Below are positions 61,445 through 64,000 of a stretch of 64,000 nt of DNA, piece by piece. Under the pieces are notes generated by a model. It saw only the letters and a program-made list of their open reading frames with translations, did no database searches and was not told the origin of the DNA. A program made the position numbers and the translations under genes. The DNA is from Sphingosinicella sp041916975 (GTDB lineage: Bacteria; Pseudomonadota; Alphaproteobacteria; Sphingomonadales; Sphingomonadaceae): assembly GCF_041916975.1 (NCBI RefSeq), contig NZ_JAYRYK010000001.1, forward strand, positions 3,224,001 through 3,288,000, in the 5' to 3' direction. Positions within the stretch are counted from its first letter, which is position 1. Each line of letters starts with the position of its first letter.

Positions 61445-62935
61445 ATGACGGTCACCATTGATATCGGAAACGATCGGTCCGGGCAGTCCGTGCCGATCGA
61501 TCTCCAGGAATTGCTCGCAACCCGCCTGCTCGTGCAGGGCAACTCGGGCTCGGGCAAGTCGCACCTGCTGCGCCGCCTCTTGGAGGAGAGCGCCGGGAGC
61601 GTCCAGCAGGTCGTGATCGATCCGGAGGGTGATTTCGTCACGCTTGCCGAACCGTTCGGCCATTCGGTGATCGAGGCGGCGGACTATGGCGAGCGCGAGA
61701 TCGGCCATTTCGCCGCGCGCGTGCGCGAACACCGCGCGTCGGTCGTGCTCAATCTTGAAGACCTTGATGTCGAAGCGCAGATGCGCTGTGCCGCCACGTT
61801 CCTCAATGGCCTGTTCGATGCGCCGCGCGAGCAGTGGTATCCCGTGCTGGTCATCGTCGACGAAGCGCAGCTTTTCGCCCCCGCGGGCGCGGGAGACGTT
61901 GCGGACGACGTGCGCCGCGCCTCGCTCGCGGCGATGACGAACCTCATGTGCCGCGGCCGCAAGCGCGGCCTCGCGGGCGTCATCGCGACGCAGCGCCTCG
62001 CCAAGCTCGCGAAGAACGTTGCTGCTGAGGCCTCGAACTTCCTGATGGGCCGCACCTTCCTCGATATCGACATGGCCCGCGCCGCCGATCTGCTCGGCAT
62101 GGAGCGGCGGCAGGCCGAGGCGATCCGTGATCTCGAACGCGGCGCGTTCCTCGCGCTCGGTCCTGCCATCGCAAGGCGTCCGGTGCCCGTGCGCATCGGC
62201 GCGGTGCGAACGCAGGCACGCGGCACCGGCCCGTCGCTTGCGCCGCTGCCGATGGACGCGGCGGAGGTCCGGGGCCTCATCTTCGCGCCCGTGCCCGAAG
62301 ATGCGCCGCTTCCTGCGCCCCCGCCGCGCACGCCGGTCCCCGCCGAAACGCTGCTGCGCCGCGTCGCGCAGGAACTGCGCCCCGCCGCGCCCGTACCCGA
62401 AGGTCCGCCACCCGATCCCGAGGCCGTGGGCGCCATCATCGCCGATGTGCTCGATGCCATGCTGGCGGAAGAGGGCAGCGAGCATCGCAGCGCGAACGTG
62501 CTTTTCCAGGATTTCCAGGTCCGCTGCCGCATGGCCGGCCTCGCATCGCCGCCGCTCGATCTCGACGGTTTCAGCCGCCGCCTCTCCTGCGCGCGCGCCG
62601 GCATCGCGAACCCGGAGGACGAAGATTGGCGCGATGCGATGGCGCTCGCCGACACGCTTCCCGCCGAGATGGTGGGCGCGTTCCTGCTCATCGCCCATGC
62701 GGCGCGCGAACGCCTGCCTTGCCCGGAAGACACCGCGATCGCGGCCGTTTACGGCACAAGTTCGCTCGGCCGCGTCCGCCGCCTGCTGGGTTATATGGAA
62801 AGCACCGGCCTCATCGTCAGCCGCAACGACCTTTCGGGCAACCGCACGATCAGCATCCCGCAACTCGGCTTCACGACGGCCCCATCCGCGTCCACCGGCG
62901 CGCGTGCTGCACGGCGCAGGTCGGCGACGGGCTGA
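61445..62935 (+). CDS. HerA-like ATP-binding protein
   Basis: 496 residues. Walker A GNSGSGKSHLLRRL near residue 36, Walker B VLVIVDEAQLF near 135, the sensor region VIATQRLAKLAKN and NFLMGRTFLD, all of the HerA/FtsK DUF87 type. A proline-rich linker leads to a C-terminal winged-helix-like region (YGTSSLGRVRRLLGYMESTGLI). A purine run GAGGGGGG abuts ATG 61445. No NurA nuclease or other defence gene adjoins it. Common in alphaproteobacteria; role unknown, possibly DNA-related. Confidence 0.83.
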   Translation: MTVTIDIGNDRSGQSVPIDLQELLATRLLVQGNSGSGKSHLLRRLLEESAGSVQQVVIDPEGDFVTLAEPFGHSVIEAADYGEREIGHFAARVREHRASVVLNLEDLDVEAQMRCAATFLNGLFDAPREQWYPVLVIVDEAQLFAPAGAGDVADDVRRASLAAMTNLMCRGRKRGLAGVIATQRLAKLAKNVAAEASNFLMGRTFLDIDMARAADLLGMERRQAEAIRDLERGAFLALGPAIARRPVPVRIGAVRTQARGTGPSLAPLPMDAAEVRGLIFAPVPEDAPLPAPPPRTPVPAETLLRRVAQELRPAAPVPEGPPPDPEAVGAIIADVLDAMLAEEGSEHRSANVLFQDFQVRCRMAGLASPPLDLDGFSRRLSCARAGIANPEDEDWRDAMALADTLPAEMVGAFLLIAHAARERLPCPEDTAIAAVYGTSSLGRVRRLLGYMESTGLIVSRNDLSGNRTISIPQLGFTTAPSASTGARAARRRSATG

Positions 62936-62941
62936 AAAGTC

Positions 62942-64000
62942 TCAGACTGGCCAGTTTTCCAGCGTCTCGACGAACTTCGAAAGCCACGTGTTCGTCTGGT
63001 GCCCATCGACCACGCGGTGATCAATGGTGAGCGACACGTAGGCCATCGGCCTGATCTGGATCGTATCGACGCCACCGACCTCGCGCACGACGACGCGCTT
63101 CTCGGTTTTGCCGATGCCGAGGATCGCCGATTGCGGCTGGCTGATGATGATGGGCGTGGCGAGCAACGAGCCGGAAACGCCGTGGTTCGAAATCGTGAAC
63201 GTGCCGCCCGAAACATCACCGCCTGAAAGCTTCCCGTCGCGCGCGCGCGTCACGAGATCGGTGAGGCGCTGCGCAATGCCGAGCAGCGACAGCGCCTGCG
63301 CGCCGTGCACCACCGGCACGATCAATCCCTTGTCGCCAAGCGCGGTGCCGACGCCGATGTTGATGTCGTCGTAGATGTCCAGCCGGTCGTCGAACCAGCG
63401 GCTGTTGATCGCAGGCGCGGCGCGCATCGCCTCCACGCACGCGGCGATGAAATAGGCGGTGAACGTGAGGCTCGCGCCCGAGGCGGCGAAGCCATCCTTG
63501 TGCGCCTTGCGGTGCGCCATGATCGCGGAGAAGTCGCACTCGAACACGGCGGTCACATGCGGCGCCGTGGTGACAGAGCCGAGCATGTTGCGCGCGATCG
63601 CGAGCCGCATCCGGTCGTGCGGCACGCTGGTTACGCCGCCGCTCTTGGCGGGGGGCTGCGGCGAAGACGCTTTCGGCGCTGCGGGCGCCGGTGCTTCGGC
63701 GCGCTCCGCCACGTGGCGTTCCACGTCGTTCCGCGTGATGCGCCCGCCGCGTCCGGTGCCGGTGACGTTGGCGGGATCGACGTCATGCTCCTGAACTGCG
63801 CGGCGGACCGAAGGCGACAGCCAGTTGGCGGGGGCCGGGCGTTCGTTTGTCGGCGCGGCTTTCGGCGTTTCGACGGGCGCGGCGGTCTCGGGCGCGGGCG
63901 GCGCAGCGGAATCCGCCGGGCGCAGACGCCCAAGCAGCGCGCCCGGTGTCGCCTCGGCATCGGTATCGAGCAGAATTTCGCCGAGAATGCCGTCGGCGGG
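62942..64000 (-). CDS. 2-oxo acid dehydrogenase E2 (dihydrolipoyl acyltransferase), partial
   Basis: The frame is open to the right edge, so the N-terminal lipoyl lysine and the start are missing. Visible in order: end of the lipoyl domain (PADGILGEILLDTDAEA), an Ala/Pro linker, the E3-binding domain (LSPSVRRAVQEHDVDPANV, GTGRGGRITRNDV), a second linker, and the acyltransferase core with DHRVVDGHQ carrying the catalytic His, ending LENWPV. It transfers an acyl group to CoA in a pyruvate-, branched-chain- or acetoin-type complex; which one cannot be told from this part. Convergent with the HerA-like gene. Confidence 0.93.
   Translation of the reverse strand, partial: PADGILGEILLDTDAEATPGALLGRLRPADSAAPPAPETAAPVETPKAAPTNERPAPANWLSPSVRRAVQEHDVDPANVTGTGRGGRITRNDVERHVAERAEAPAPAAPKASSPQPPAKSGGVTSVPHDRMRLAIARNMLGSVTTAPHVTAVFECDFSAIMAHRKAHKDGFAASGASLTFTAYFIAACVEAMRAAPAINSRWFDDRLDIYDDINIGVGTALGDKGLIVPVVHGAQALSLLGIAQRLTDLVTRARDGKLSGGDVSGGTFTISNHGVSGSLLATPIIISQPQSAILGIGKTEKRVVVREVGGVDTIQIRPMAYVSLTIDHRVVDGHQTNTWLSKFVETLENWPV

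Noticed and set aside
61394..62863. 489-codon open frame on the - strand opposite the HerA-like gene
   Set aside because: Antisense shadow; Walker motifs and family structure are on the + strand.
61445..62935. HerA-NurA or HerA-based phage defence system
   Set aside because: No nuclease, Sir2 or other effector partner lies nearby; flanking genes are efflux and central metabolism.
1..64000. tRNA, rRNA, CRISPR array or prophage
   Set aside because: No cloverleaf, repeat-spacer pattern, rRNA core or phage structural gene was seen on reading both strands.

Overview
The window looks like a chromosomal segment of an alphaproteobacterium, most likely a member of the Sphingomonadales. Three TonB-dependent receptors, two spinster-type MFS carriers, FecI/FecR cell-surface signalling, and DUF6356- and DUF6491-like proteins are typical of that order (inference from family content; no rRNA or marker gene is present). 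About 48 protein-coding genes fill the window in short, tightly packed operons. I saw no tRNA, rRNA, CRISPR array or intact insertion sequence. Base composition rises from left to right: the DUF4198 gene is near 50% GC, while the efflux genes are clearly above 60%.

Left part (2-23740, all +): an M28 peptidase, an MFS carrier, an aldehyde dehydrogenase and a D-cysteine-desulfhydrase-type PLP enzyme. A gene-free stretch with IS21-like terminal repeats follows. Next is a low-GC uptake cassette (DUF4198 protein, OprB-like porin, PepSY membrane protein, siderophore-type receptor) closed by a clear terminator. A long co-directional run then encodes a D-arginine-dehydrogenase-like flavoenzyme, a Rid protein, a second DAO-type flavoenzyme, an aldehyde dehydrogenase, a LysR regulator, a complete peptide-type ABC importer, a serine hydrolase of the beta-lactamase fold and a class III CoA-transferase. 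I read this as uptake and oxidative breakdown of small peptides or amides that probably contain D- or otherwise unusual amino acids.

Middle (24441-37733): a minus-strand cluster of FecR, FecI sigma factor, M19-type dipeptidase, S9 peptidase and an STN-bearing TonB receptor, preceded by a DUF1611 (DgcN-like) gene. A divergent LysR regulator, a spinster MFS carrier and a POT-family peptide transporter complete the set. This looks like a self-sensing peptide acquisition system.

Right-middle (37750-47865): a LysR regulator diverges from phnX (phosphonoacetaldehyde hydrolase), an iron alcohol dehydrogenase, an MFS carrier and a Tat-exported PhoD phosphatase. These four are joined by 4-base ATGA overlaps. 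A TonB receptor and an alkaline-phosphatase-superfamily phosphodiesterase follow. No PhnW transaminase is present. The set is best explained as acquisition of esters of a C2 phosphonate, with the alcohol dehydrogenase supplying phosphonoacetaldehyde from 2-hydroxyethylphosphonate. This is the strongest candidate for an undescribed pathway here.

Right end (47892-64000): a DUF6491 protein, a YeiH-type transporter, a DUF6356 protein, an MFS-amidohydrolase-alcohol dehydrogenase-serine peptidase run, a TetR-controlled tripartite RND efflux pump with a recognisable operator, a HerA-like ATPase, and the C-terminal part of a 2-oxo acid dehydrogenase E2 subunit that runs off the window.
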